Made by a program: the position numbers and the translations under genes. A model generated the notes under the pieces. It worked only from the letters and a program-made list of their open reading frames with translations. It had not been told where the DNA came from and searched no databases. DNA of 12,346 nt from an uncultured Mucilaginibacter sp. (lineage in GTDB: Bacteria; Bacteroidota; Bacteroidia; Sphingobacteriales; Sphingobacteriaceae): positions 1 to 12,346 of the forward strand of contig CAISKH010000027.1 in assembly GCA_903885865.1 (NCBI GenBank), in the 5' to 3' direction. Of this stretch, positions 12,214 to 12,346 are shown in pieces; the first letter of the stretch is position 1; each line of letters starts with the position of its first letter.

Positions 12214-12346
12214 CCACCTTATTCCGAAATGTCAGTCAGGTAATTCCGTTACACTTTGACCATGCTAACCTATTGATGGTTAATTTAATTTTTCTTTACT
12301 GTCAACACAAATCGGTGATCTGGAGCGCACGGAATAGTCTGGTCAA
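12193..12346. mobile_element. Terminus of a second element inserted in istA (partial, runs off the window)
   Basis: Beginning with TGG immediately after istA codon 14, three units of 24, 22 and 24 bp (12193-12216, 12217-12238, 12239-12262) each end in TTGACCA or GTCAGTCA, and the second and third contain ATTCCG. At the window edge CGGAATA-GTC-TGGTCAA (12330-12346) is the inverse of TTGACCA-CCT-TATTCCG (12210-12226). This could be the right end of an oppositely oriented IS21-like element, or a short non-coding MITE-like element. A minus-strand frame open from the edge to a stop at 12280 is too short to assign. Confidence 0.5.

Overview
The window looks like chromosomal DNA of a Bacteroidota bacterium, most likely a Mucilaginibacter- or Pedobacter-like member of the Sphingobacteriaceae. 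The reasons are the AT-rich spacers carrying repeated copies of the Bacteroidota -7 promoter element TAnnTTTG, the near absence of Shine-Dalgarno sites, lipoproteins with a CKK start after the lipobox, an MG2/plug-type outer-surface protein, a DUF4397 lipoprotein and a Tat-exported sugar isomerase-like protein. The genus is an inference from gene style, not from a search.

Layout. Bases 1-67 hold the last codons of an unidentified plus-strand gene. Two minus-strand genes follow: a SpoU/TrmH-type RNA methyltransferase (140-676) and galactokinase galK (751-1920). All three genes stop inside or beside short 7-bp repeat arrays. A divergent spacer leads to a YciI-like protein (2075-2365). It faces a Ser/Thr/Asn-rich lipoprotein (2471-3223), which lies downstream of a 913-residue MG2/carboxypeptidase-regulatory/plug-like surface protein (3410-6151). 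Divergent from that is a CYTH triphosphatase-like gene (6396-6866), separated by a long-stem terminator from a 71-residue cysteine-free protein (6943-7158). A 318-bp spacer with DnaA-box-like words precedes a 65-residue membrane protein (7477-7674). Then, on the minus strand, come a YbjQ-like protein (7678-8007), a SAM methyltransferase (8127-8852), a candidate 22-residue membrane peptide (8908-8976), a DUF4397 lipoprotein (9077-9754), and a probable two-gene unit of a YihX-like HAD phosphatase (9916-10548) and a Tat-exported sugar isomerase/epimerase-like protein (10568-11512).

The last 700 bp differ in character. A CAT-anticodon tRNA (11632-11705) with its own promoter and terminator is followed by non-coding DNA with four GTTACC words in mixed orientation. 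These resemble recombinase arm sites at the end of an element integrated at the tRNA. Next is an IS21-like left end: three 23-24-bp repeats, then a start resembling istA that breaks off after 14 codons. The break coincides with a second repeat-bearing terminus, so one mobile element seems to sit inside another. The window ends inside that second element.

How the genes work together: most are independent housekeeping or surface genes with their own promoters. The only convincing operon is 11512 to 9916 (19-bp gap with a real GGAG ribosome binding site), which suggests a small sugar or sugar-phosphate function. galK stands alone without galT, galE or mutarotase. I did not find a complete, clearly new multi-gene system. 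The items most worth following are the stop-bearing heptad arrays, the cysteine-free zinc-ribbon-like protein, the tiny membrane peptide, and the tRNA-adjacent nested mobile DNA.
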